The notes below the pieces were generated by a model, which was not told the origin of the DNA, did no database searches, and worked only from the letters and a program-made list of their open reading frames with translations. DNA of 64,000 nt from JBFYTX01 sp963739515 (GTDB lineage Bacteria > Chloroflexota > Dehalococcoidia > Dehalococcoidales > RBG-16-60-22): the NCBI GenBank assembly GCA_963739515.1, contig CAVUAO010000006.1, forward strand, positions 1 to 64,000, written 5' to 3'. Both the position numbers and the translations under genes were made by a program. Each line of letters opens with the position of its first letter. Within the stretch, counting starts at the first letter, position 1. Below, in pieces: positions 17,100 through 25,523 of this stretch.

Positions 17100-18907
17100 T
17101 CAGCGTCCGGCCTTGGTCAGGGTAGCCCCGGTTATTTTCCGCGTTATCAGCGCCGTGTAGTTATAAGGTGGTACCCGGTAGTAGTCCCAGGAGAACGCGC
17201 AGCCCGGCGCCCCGCCGGCGACGAAGAAATGCAGGTCCTCCGGCGATATCAGCACCGGCACCATCCCCCCCGACTTCAGTTCCGCCTCGAAAACTGTTTT
17301 GCGTTCGGCCGGGATCAAGGCCTATTTCTATGCCGGCCTTGATGCCCTTTTTCTCTATTTCGTTGAGTTCGTCATAAGGCACGGATGTGCGTTTATACAC
17401 CTCGTCCTGCAGTCCCTTCTGGTTAAAACCCATTCTATTGTATTCGGCCGCCAGCTCCGGGAAGAGAACGATATAGTAGTAGTTCGTCCCCTCGGATAAG
17501 CCAGGTCCCCCCGAGCCTGGTATCGCCCCCACTCCCTTCGACCCCCACCCGGGATAGCTGCGCCGCTGTCTCCTCTGGACATCCTCGACTATCCGGTTAA
17601 GAATTTCTTCGGCCGTCCAGGTGCCGATCATCCCGCCGTAGAAGTGCTGCAGCGGGCCGGTCCCGTGAACCGAGGCCACCGTCACGCAGCTGTCAGTCGC
17701 AGCGAATCCCCGGCTGGCGTGGTAAGGCTGCCACGGGCTGAGGTCGGTATTTTCGGGGAAAGTGAAAAAGGTATGGCCCGGTATGCGGCCTATCAGTCCC
17801 ATATCATTTACTGCGGGCCAGGTCCGCCCGATGTTCAGTGTGGCCAGCCGTATCGCCCGGCCGATGGTATTATTGGCGCGCCAGCCGTGACCCAGGAAAC
17901 CCTATGCCGCCCTCCATCCCGATTTCTTTACCGATGGGCCCGCTCACGATGATGAGCAAATTGAACGAGCCGGCTGACGCCATTAGATGCAGGTCGTCGT
18001 ACTTTTCGTCCGCCAGGGCTTCCATGACGCCGATGATGACGGGCAGGTATTCCGGCCTGGCCCCCGCCATAACCGCGTTAATAGCTATCTTTTCTATCGT
18101 GGCGACGCCCTGCTTGGGATTAAGGTTGCCGAGAATTTCTTCGGGGGCGCGTTTCGTCCCCGAGAGCATCCATTTGACACGTTCCGGGGTCGGGGGCACC
18201 AGGGGCAGCCCGTCGCCCCATTTTTTGTCGAGGTAAGTCTGGTTGAACGCCTCGGTCGCCTCAGGATAGGAGTCGCCGCTGATGGTTATCTGCGCCGGTC
18301 CGTCTTCATCGCCCTTCTCCTGCGGCAGTCTTTTCTCGTCCGCGGTCAGGGGCCTGGTCAGGGCCGCGATGATGTCGTCGAAGACGTCTTCTACCAGCGG
18401 CCTGATGGTCTCCACTTTTCCTCTCAGTTTGTAAAAGTCCGCCGAGCTTATCTTCACGCGGCGCAGCCCCGGCATGCCGTTGTCCATTGATGCCGATTTC
18501 GCGTCGTCGTCGAAGGTAGTGCAGTTGATGAATACCCCGGGTTTCCCCATTTTCTCCAGTTTTACCGTGCCGGCCACGCCGACAAATGTGCACGACCCTC
18601 AGTCGCCGACTCCGTAGACGAAGGTGTCGATTTGGGGCAGCCAGGCCTGGGCATCCTCCTCCCTGATTAAAAATGCCCCCCGCAGCAGGGTCGTGGTGGC
18701 TTTAGGGAATCTCTTTTTTAACATCTCGGCGAAAACGGTATAGAAGTTGTCCATGCCGGGTTTGTTGTTCCAGTAAAGTCCCACCCTCTTCCCGTTAAGG
18801 TCTTTCACGCGAGGGTTGGGGGCATAAGTCTTTTTAGCTTCGATGACGCCCCTGGGGTTAAGCACCTCGATTTGGACTTTCTTCGTTGCTGCCGTATTTT
18901 TTGCCAA
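17100..18907 (-). CDS. UGSC-family selenoprotein (in-frame UGA; two indels)
   Basis: Starts with TTG at 18907, 6 bases after AAGGAG. Residues 1-102 end in YGVGD, then UGA at 18601-18599, then GSC and an in-frame continuation, giving U103-G-S-C. This is the defining motif of the UGSC (seleno)protein family. The flanking NPRGVI and FINCTTF also fit. A second region, about residues 200-600, begins near QTYLDKKWGDGLPLVPPT and includes GRIPGHTFFTFPENTDLSPW. Reading to the end needs removal of one C near 17895 and one T near 17317, both in short homopolymers. The function is unknown; a thiol/selenol redox role is inferred from the neighbouring TrxR-like gene. Confidence 0.85.
18568..18601 (-). promoter_or_regulatory. 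Sec UGA codon with bSECIS-like hairpin
   Basis: The UGA occupies 18601-18599. After 14 bases comes a 7-bp stem TGTCGGC / GCCGGCA with a GTG apical loop (18584-18568). The loop is 21 bases past the UGA and contains a GU, as in bacterial SECIS elements that bind SelB. Position and shape fit. Binding is inferred. Confidence 0.65.
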
Positions 18908-18995
18908 GATGCTCTCCTTTATTGTTTACTGAATAGAAATGAAAATTTTCTGGGTTTATTAATTATGAATATCACGAACGTAAAATGTCAATTTT

Positions 18996-19880
18996 TTATT
19001 TGATGTTTTCGTTCTTGATATACCGTCCCGCCCGGACGACCGTAAAGTGAAATATCGGCCTATCGACGCGCCGGAGAATCAGCGGGCAGTGTTTCATGCC
19101 CGCCGGGACGAATATCATGCACGACTTCGTGATAATCTGTTTTTCATCTTCCAGCCATATCTCTATCTCGCCGCCGAGGTCGTAAGGCTTTTTAGCATCG
19201 TTGCTGAAGAAACCGATGATTTCATCGTGGTCATGCGTGTGCGGCTTGTCATCGATGGTCATGGCGGCTTTGAGATACCAGGAGGCGTTCATGTTGAAAG
19301 CCCCGGGGACGACGTCCTCGTCCATCCAGAGAATGCGTTGGGCATATTTGTTATAAACCGGCGCGATTTTCTTTCTTTCCTCCGGCTCCTTAAGCTCGGT
19401 GACGACATACTTGCTATACTTGGATTTGGACACTTCATTCTCCTTTACGTCTTTCATAATCCATTGGCCTCCGGTGACGACCGAGAAGTGGAAAATAGGC
19501 TTATCCACGCGCTTTAAAAGAAGAGGGGAGTGCTTCATACCCGACGGGATAAAGACCATGGCGCTTTTGGTAATGGTTTGTTTTTCATCCCCCAGCCAGA
19601 ACTCTACCTCCCCGTGAAGGTCGTAGGGGTTACCGGCATCGTTACCGAAGAAGCCGAGGATTTCATCCTCATCATGCTCATGCGGGGGCGGCCCTTTATC
19701 TAACGTTTTCAAATACCAGGAGCAATTCATCTGGAAAGCCCCCGGTACAATGTCCTTATCTATCCAGAGGATACGTTTGGCAAAGGTGGCATACCGCGTC
19801 GCAGCTTCCGGAGAGAAACTCGGCGTATCCGGCGTCTTTAGTTTCGTGATTACGTATTTGTTGTATCTGGATTCAGGCAT
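18996..19880 (-). CDS. Tandem-duplicated cupin-like protein
   Basis: 294 residues made of two homologous halves (about 1-145 and 150-294). Each runs KYVxTxLKxP, AxRILWxDxDxVPGAFxMNxSWYLK, HxHDxDEIxGFF, xWLxDEKQxITKSxMxFxPxGMKHxPL and RVDxPIFHF. The repeated His/Glu spacing suggests a metal-binding cupin barrel per half. ATG 19880 begins the first half. A longer in-frame reading into ffh is rejected as antisense. A single-copy relative lies at 48893-49369. It is encoded upstream of the UGSC selenoprotein gene (88-base gap). Confidence 0.8.
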   Translation of the reverse strand: MPESRYNKYVITKLKTPDTPSFSPEAATRYATFAKRILWIDKDIVPGAFQMNCSWYLKTLDKGPPPHEHDEDEILGFFGNDAGNPYDLHGEVEFWLGDEKQTITKSAMVFIPSGMKHSPLLLKRVDKPIFHFSVVTGGQWIMKDVKENEVSKSKYSKYVVTELKEPEERKKIAPVYNKYAQRILWMDEDVVPGAFNMNASWYLKAAMTIDDKPHTHDHDEIIGFFSNDAKKPYDLGGEIEIWLEDEKQIITKSCMIFVPAGMKHCPLILRRVDRPIFHFTVVRAGRYIKNENIK

Positions 19881-19977
19881 GATTGGTTCTTTCAAAAAGC
19901 GACTATGGATATTGTAGCATTTTTCCAGTGATGAGCAAATTTGCCCCACTCTCCTTTTCCCCTTATAATTAAAGCGT

Positions 19978-21312
19978 ATGTTTGAAGTCCTCTCGGAAAA
20001 GCTGGGTGCCGTATTTCGCCTGCTGGGCAGCCGCGGCAAGCTCACAGAAAAAGACATTGATGAAGCCCTGCGCCAGGTGCGGCTGGCTTTGTTGGAGGCG
20101 GACGTTAATTTTAAGGTAGTCAAGGACTTTACCACGCGTGTCCGGGAGCGCGCCATCGGCAAGGAAGTCATGGAGAGCCTCTCGCCCGGGCAGCAGATGA
20201 TTAAAATCGTTAACGAGGAACTCATCAAGACCCTCGGCGAGGGCGCTTCGAGCAAGATGGTATCTGTTTCCCAGCCGCCCGCCGTCATCATGATGGTCGG
20301 CCTGCAGGGCAGCGGCAAGACCACCACCGCCGCCAAGCTGGCTTTGCTTTTAAAACATGGCGGCCAGAAACCCCTGCTGGTGGCGGCGGACAATCGCCGT
20401 CCCGCTGCGATCGAGCAGCTGGTCACTCTGGGAAAACAGCTCGATGTCCCGGTGTATAGCGAAGACCCTAAAGCGACTGCCTGGGACATCTGCACCCGCG
20501 GTCTAGTCGAGGCCAAGCGAATCGCCGCCACTCATATCATCGTCGATACCGCCGGCCGACTTCACATCGATGAGGAACTGATGGCTGAACTCGAGCGGAT
20601 AAAAAAGGTGGTAAAACCGGACGAAGTGCTGCTGGTGGTGGATGCCATGACCGGCCAGGACGCCGTCCGCGTCGCCGAGGAGTTTCACGCCAAGGTCAGC
20701 CTGACCGGCCTCATCATGACCAAGATGGATGGTGACGCCCGCGGCGGCGCCGCCCTCTCGATCCGCTGGGTGAGCGGGGTGCCCATCAAGTTCATGGGCG
20801 TCGGTGAAAAGCTCGATGCTTTCGAGCCGTTCTATCCCGATAGGCTCGCCTCGCGCATTCTGGGCATGGGCGATGTCCTCACCTTTATCGAAAAAGCGGA
20901 AAAGACCATCGACGAAAAGAAAGCCCTGGAGCTGCAAAAGAAAATTCAGAAGTCCGGGTTCAACCTGGAGGACTTTTTAGACCAGCTTAAAACCATCCGG
21001 AAAATGGGGCCGATTGCCCAGATCGCCGAGATGCTGCCGGGGTTTTCCCGGCTGGCGAGCAAATTGCCCGACGGCGCCCAGGAAGCCCAGCTCAAGAAGG
21101 TGGAATCGATCATCCTCTCCATGACCCCCCAGGAAAGGCGGAACCCGAGTATTATCGGGGGCAGCCGACGCAAGCGTATCGCCCGCGGTTCCGGCACCGG
21201 CACTCATGATGTCAATCAGCTCCTCAACCAGTTCACCCAGATGCAAAAGCTCATCAAGATGGGTGCCAGCGGCAAGCTGCCCAAGAACATGATGGGGATG
21301 TTCAAGGGGTAG
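19978..21312 (+). CDS. ffh: Signal recognition particle GTPase
   Basis: 444 residues. N domain (1-85), G domain with GLQGSGKTTTAAKLA near residue 107, DTAGRLHIDEEL near 190 and TKMDGDARGGAALS near 248, then a methionine-containing M domain (about 320-444) that binds 4.5S RNA and signal peptides. Together with FtsY it targets membrane proteins. The start MFEVLSEKLG is canonical, although no strong Shine-Dalgarno precedes it. It is divergent from the cupin gene. Confidence 0.97.
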   Translation: MFEVLSEKLGAVFRLLGSRGKLTEKDIDEALRQVRLALLEADVNFKVVKDFTTRVRERAIGKEVMESLSPGQQMIKIVNEELIKTLGEGASSKMVSVSQPPAVIMMVGLQGSGKTTTAAKLALLLKHGGQKPLLVAADNRRPAAIEQLVTLGKQLDVPVYSEDPKATAWDICTRGLVEAKRIAATHIIVDTAGRLHIDEELMAELERIKKVVKPDEVLLVVDAMTGQDAVRVAEEFHAKVSLTGLIMTKMDGDARGGAALSIRWVSGVPIKFMGVGEKLDAFEPFYPDRLASRILGMGDVLTFIEKAEKTIDEKKALELQKKIQKSGFNLEDFLDQLKTIRKMGPIAQIAEMLPGFSRLASKLPDGAQEAQLKKVESIILSMTPQERRNPSIIGGSRRKRIARGSGTGTHDVNQLLNQFTQMQKLIKMGASGKLPKNMMGMFKG

Positions 21313-21348
21313 CGACCCTCTTCAGCTATACGGATTCGCCGAGGGCAT

Positions 21349-21510
21349 TCGTTATTCGTTTTTTAGATTTTATCTTTTCTGTTTTGTAGCTAAATTCCGT
21401 AATTTCGTAGCTGGTATTCGTTTTTAGATTATGGTAAATCAGCTTCAATTTTCCGTGTATTCGTTTTTCGATTTATGGTAAGTCAGCTACAAAATCCGGG
21501 TATTCGTTTT
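21349..21510. repeat. 43-bp-period array B, 3' of ffh
   Basis: Reverse-complement counterpart of array A. ATTCGTTTTT occurs at 21354, 21416 and 21459, and ATTCGTTTT at 21502 (spacing 62, 43, 43). GTAGCTGA/GAAGCTGA blocks lie between them (complement strand). The copy nearest ffh is doubled (CATTCGTTATTCGTTTTTTA), matching the copy nearest sbcC in array A. The remainder of the 21313-21588 gap shows no gene. Confidence 0.75.
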
Positions 21511-21588
21511 GATTGCCTCGCAATACCGGCATTGCCGACATATGATGCAATTATAAAACGATAACCGACAGTCAGCAATAGATATTTG

Positions 21589-22836
21589 TCACCCGTTGCG
21601 AGAAGGACTTACTTCACCCGACGGCTTCTCTGCCGCTTTTTCATTTTCCAGGTTCATCAGCGGCTTACTCAACATGGCCAGGAAAAGGATAACCAGCCAT
21701 GCCCCAGCGGCGATCCAATAGAGTGAACGTATATCTAACGTATCGGCTACCGGGCCGGCAATCACCAGCGCGAGCGGCATCATCAGCGTCACGATAGAAC
21801 CGTATAACGCGAATACCCGGCCCTGCATGTCTCTAGCGATGACCGAATTCATGATGGCGGTTAGCGGCGCATTGACCAAAGCATTGCCCACGCCCAAAAA
21901 AAGCAGGGCGGGAATGGTGGTGGTATAGAAAATACCGGGGGATGTGAACCCTATCGCTACGCTGCATGGTATCATGATCGAAAAACCCAGCAAAGCCGTC
22001 CATATGCGTTTTTTTAATCCTCCCCATAACCCCAGCAATAAACCCCCGGCAATCCCGCCAATTCCCTGGGCGGAAACCACCCAGCCCAATTTGATGACGT
22101 CCCCCGCCAGATGCTTATTCACCAGTACCGGAAAGAGATTGGCCGCCGGCGTCGCGAAGAAGACTAGCAAAGCCATCATACCAATCAGCATGACCAGTCC
22201 CGGTCTTGACCAGATATAACGGAAGCCCTGCCTTATATCGCCAAAGTAATTGGCCTTGGCTGCCAGGGTGGTACGCGGCGGCGGCGGTATCGCCAGCGGA
22301 ATTAGGCAGGCAATCGCGATGATGGCCGTGATGATATCCACGGAAAGCACGCCCTGCATGGGCAGCGTATCCATGAGAAAAGCGCCGGCGACCGGCGCGA
22401 CTATTCTTATAGCATACTGCAGCATCTGGAAAAGCCCATTGGCACGCGTCAGCTGTTTTTCCGGCACGAGCATGGGGATGGAAGCTCCCAGGGCCGGGTT
22501 CTGGAATACCCCGCCGATGGCCCGGCCCACCATAATGGCATAAATGTGCCATATCTGAACGGTGCTGGTATAGAACAGGACGACCAGCACCACGGTGAAT
22601 AGGGCGGTGGAAAGGTCGGCGAAAATCATGATCTTTTTGCGGCTCCACCGGTCGATAAGTGGTCCGACGAAAGGCCCCAGGACAATCCTCGGTAATAACG
22701 CCGCCATCAAGGCGGTGGAGAGGACTATGGCGGAACCGGTGGCCCGGGTCAGGTACCATGCCAGCGCAAAATCGACGACGGCGCTACCGAACAGGGAAGC
22801 CGCCTGGCTGGACCAAAGGACAAAGAATTTTTTCAT
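21589..22836 (-). CDS. MFS transporter (drug efflux type)
   Basis: 415 residues with about 12 hydrophobic segments. Motif A-like loops GPLIDRWSRKKIM (about residue 60) and the opening FVLWSSQAASLFGSAVVDFALAWYLT place it in the MFS_3/enterobactin-exporter-like branch that exports drugs or secondary metabolites. The start overlaps the TetR stop by 4 bases (ATGA). It is probably controlled by that repressor, with the substrate being, or resembling, the inducer. Confidence 0.9.
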   Translation of the reverse strand: MKKFFVLWSSQAASLFGSAVVDFALAWYLTRATGSAIVLSTALMAALLPRIVLGPFVGPLIDRWSRKKIMIFADLSTALFTVVLVVLFYTSTVQIWHIYAIMVGRAIGGVFQNPALGASIPMLVPEKQLTRANGLFQMLQYAIRIVAPVAGAFLMDTLPMQGVLSVDIITAIIAIACLIPLAIPPPPRTTLAAKANYFGDIRQGFRYIWSRPGLVMLIGMMALLVFFATPAANLFPVLVNKHLAGDVIKLGWVVSAQGIGGIAGGLLLGLWGGLKKRIWTALLGFSIMIPCSVAIGFTSPGIFYTTTIPALLFLGVGNALVNAPLTAIMNSVIARDMQGRVFALYGSIVTLMMPLALVIAGPVADTLDIRSLYWIAAGAWLVILFLAMLSKPLMNLENEKAAEKPSGEVSPSRNG

Positions 22837-23522
22837 AAACCGGAATGTTTTTTCACGTATTCTTTTTCGGATGTGTGAAGTTTTGATAAAAGCTGGCCTG
22901 TTTTTCGTGGCCTTTTTGGTGGGCTGGAGAAGATGCCTTTTATCATTGCTTCACAAACCTCCTCATAAGCATCTATATCGATTTCGGGGTTCAACATTTT
23001 ATGGATTGCATTCGCAAATATCATGCCCATTACGGCACGGGCAACTGCCAGAGGGTCAAGACTGGCGTTGAACGTTCCCGCTTGTTGGCTATGTTTGATA
23101 AACTCGATGAGCCTGATATGAGTAGCATCTTGCCACTTGAGCATAGCTTCACGAATGGCGTTATTACGGCTGGCCTCTGAATAAAAATCTAGTTGCACGC
23201 TGAAACTATGATTGATATCATTCTGCTTAATGGTAGAAAGCCAGAACCGGATAAAGTTAATTAATGATTCATTCGGATTTTCGGAAATAAGCGGTGCTAT
23301 CGTCGACAATGTCCATTCATGGTATTCCTTTACAACCTCGATAACGATGTCGTCTTTGCTAGGGAAATAATTATAGACAGCCCCGGGACTTAATTTAGTA
23401 GCATCGTAAATATCCTGCATGGTGGTATTGTGAAAGCCTTTTTCCATAAAACATTGATAGGCGGCTTCCAGAATCTCTTTACGCCTGGCTTCCAGGTAGG
23501 CTTGAGGCACTTTAGGTGACAT
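22833..23522 (-). CDS. TetR-family transcriptional regulator
   Basis: 229 residues. N-terminal helix-turn-helix: RRKEILEAAYQCFMEKGFHNTTMQDIYDATKLSPGAVYNYF split over residues about 11-55. The C-terminal ligand domain is unassigned. ATG 23522 lies 5 bases after GGAGGT, and an upstream ATG at 23534 is less well placed. It is coupled to the MFS gene. A perfect 16-bp palindrome in its own promoter indicates autorepression. Confidence 0.9.
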   Translation of the reverse strand: MSPKVPQAYLEARRKEILEAAYQCFMEKGFHNTTMQDIYDATKLSPGAVYNYFPSKDDIVIEVVKEYHEWTLSTIAPLISENPNESLINFIRFWLSTIKQNDINHSFSVQLDFYSEASRNNAIREAMLKWQDATHIRLIEFIKHSQQAGTFNASLDPLAVARAVMGMIFANAIHKMLNPEIDIDAYEEVCEAMIKGIFSSPPKRPRKTGQLLSKLHTSEKEYVKKHSGL

Positions 23523-23553
23523 AGCAACCTCCATAAATAGATTGTACGGTTTA

Positions 23554-23582
23554 TTTATAGACTAAATAGTCTATTTTGTCAA
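23554..23582 (-). promoter_or_regulatory. TetR autoregulated promoter with operator
   Basis: Minus strand: TTGACA (23582-23577), 17-base spacer, TATAAA (23559-23554). The spacer holds a perfect inverted repeat TAGACTA-TT-TAGTCTA (23558-23573, written on the minus strand), the right size and place for a TetR dimer to block polymerase. Confidence 0.82.
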
Positions 23583-23644
23583 GAGGGGAATGGCGGCGGG
23601 ATGCCTAGGGTATGGGTAAACGATAGTCGGAAATTAAAGCGGTT

Positions 23645-24553
23645 TTAGAGCCAGCCAATTTTTTTGAAGATGAAAAAGAATACACCCATGATGGCGAATT
23701 GAGCGCCGATAACCAGCGGATATACCCACCATATCTGTAGTTCCGGCATATGAATAAAGTTCATCCCGAAGTGGCTGGCGATCAGGGTGGGCAGCATGAG
23801 AATCACCGTTATCGAGGTCAGCTTTTTCAGGACATTATTGAGGTTTATAATTTTCGTGTTAAGCTCTTCGGTGGATTTCATTTCATGGTCCTGGCGGAGG
23901 TCTTTCAGGTTGGCTAGCCGCCTTCGGCACCGGGCCTGCAAACTCTGGCTCTCGGCGATGAGAACACGGTAGTCGAAGACGATATATTGCGTTTCCACCT
24001 GCTTATAACGCCGTTCCTGGAGACCGATAACCAGGTCGTGGAATTCTTCGAGCCTATCGCTAAAACGCTCGAACTCACGAGTCAGGGCACGATACTCTTC
24101 ATGGTTGAAATCTTCTTCCAGTTTCCTGATTCCTTTGCCGAGAGTCTCCAGCTGCTGGATATGTTTATCCAGGATTTGGTTAATCACCAGAAAGGCGATA
24201 ATCGTGCTCTTGCCGAAGGGCTTTTCTAAAATATCCTCAAACTCTTTGACCATCACGGGCGACGGCGCGTACTGGGAATAGATAAAAATTTTATCTTCCG
24301 TGAGAAAAAGCAGATTATCCGGTTTGTTACTATTGTATTCCTTGATATTAAGCAGCAAATATTGGCTGGAAACTTGAGAGAAGTCCGTGTTAAGTTCCAG
24401 CAGGGAGGCAAGGTCGAATTCAACCCCGAATGAAGATTTTATGGCTCTGGCAAAGGAATCAATGTCAGGAAGCGACTGGAAAAGTTCTTCCGGTTGAAGT
24501 TCATCACCGCCGGCGTGAAATTCAAATTGTAGTTCGTTTGATTGTTCGTCCAC
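23645..24553 (-). CDS. CorA-family divalent metal transporter
   Basis: 302 residues. Large N-terminal cytoplasmic domain with long helices (about 130-235), then two C-terminal membrane helices with the selectivity motif GMN (HFGMNFIHMPELQ) and a short basic tail. This is the CorA/ZntB architecture for Mg2+ (or Co2+/Zn2+) transport. The start is GTG. It is monocistronic as far as visible. Confidence 0.9.
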   Translation of the reverse strand: MDEQSNELQFEFHAGGDELQPEELFQSLPDIDSFARAIKSSFGVEFDLASLLELNTDFSQVSSQYLLLNIKEYNSNKPDNLLFLTEDKIFIYSQYAPSPVMVKEFEDILEKPFGKSTIIAFLVINQILDKHIQQLETLGKGIRKLEEDFNHEEYRALTREFERFSDRLEEFHDLVIGLQERRYKQVETQYIVFDYRVLIAESQSLQARCRRRLANLKDLRQDHEMKSTEELNTKIINLNNVLKKLTSITVILMLPTLIASHFGMNFIHMPELQIWWVYPLVIGAQFAIMGVFFFIFKKIGWL

Positions 24554-24603
24554 CGAAATATCCGCTGAATCTATATTTTTAGACTATCTTTACTACGTTT
24601 TAA

Positions 24604-25497
24604 CTAAAGTATCGCCAGCAGCTCTTTCGCCAGCCGCATCGTGTTAGCGCTATAGGGCAGGATGTACAGGCCGTCCTCGGTATAGCGCCCATGCAAGTCT
24701 TCGTTCCTCAGCTTTGCCAGGACATCGGCGTGTTTTGCCACAGCCATGTCCGCGAGCAGGCTCCCGGCGGCGTAATTAGCCAGCGCATCACCGCTATCGA
24801 GGTGCTGGAAGATGAGCGGCAATATCAGGTCTCCCTTGTCTCGGTAAAGATCGAGGAGCTGTTGATAGGGTTCCGTCTTCGTCCAGAAGGGGTCGCTCCT
24901 GACGGCGTACTGGGGGTCAACGAGGGCGGTCATCAGTTGCTGGTACTGGTCTTCGAATTGCTGTTTGATCGCCGAGCCAATCTTATCGATGAGTCCGGCT
25001 ATTTTATTTGTTTCGGCGTCGGTAAAGTAAGCCGTTTCCAGGATATTGCCGGGCGGTTCAACATTTTCGTATTTATAGCCCTGGGCTTCCATAGATTTGG
25101 TATCGATGGTGATGGGCGGATACCAGGCGAGATTAATCTCGCCTTCAGTTAGCTCATCGATGCGTCTGACCTCCAGGCCGTCTTTCAGCAGGACCACGGT
25201 AATCGGTTTATCCGGCGTTTTGTTGGTGATTTTACCGGAAATTTCCGTGGCGGGGATATTGTATTCGTAGATGGTCTTGGTTGAGGTGAAGGTGCCTTCG
25301 ACCTCGGACTCCTTGGTATCGCTCCCGATAAGGTTTTTCACGGTATAAGTGCAAGAGCCCGTAAACTCTGCCCCCGGCGGCCCGGTTACGCGGAAGGTGA
25401 ACCGGGCGTTATCCTGGCTGATGGCGCAGCCGGAAATGCCGGCCAGGAGTCCGGCAAATACGATGCCTACGATGACCAGTCTCAAGCCCTTTTTCAT
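24604..25497 (-). CDS. Putative lipoprotein with HEAT-like C-terminus
   Basis: 297 residues. Signal peptide ending in lipobox AGISGC (Cys about 24), a beta-rich middle part, then a helical region (about 200-297) with LPLIFQHLDSGDALANYAAGSLLADM that resembles a HEAT repeat. No family is recognised. It is downstream of rpoD on the same strand with a 26-base gap, so it may be co-transcribed. Confidence 0.7.
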   Translation of the reverse strand: MKKGLRLVIVGIVFAGLLAGISGCAISQDNARFTFRVTGPPGAEFTGSCTYTVKNLIGSDTKESEVEGTFTSTKTIYEYNIPATEISGKITNKTPDKPITVVLLKDGLEVRRIDELTEGEINLAWYPPITIDTKSMEAQGYKYENVEPPGNILETAYFTDAETNKIAGLIDKIGSAIKQQFEDQYQQLMTALVDPQYAVRSDPFWTKTEPYQQLLDLYRDKGDLILPLIFQHLDSGDALANYAAGSLLADMAVAKHADVLAKLRNEDLHGRYTEDGLYILPYSANTMRLAKELLAIL

Positions 25498-25523
25498 TGC
25501 CGCTTATCCGTTAACAGGATAAT

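Noticed and set aside
19881..20531. Long N-terminal extension of the duplicated cupin
   Set aside because: It is antisense to ffh; the conserved protein begins at 19880.
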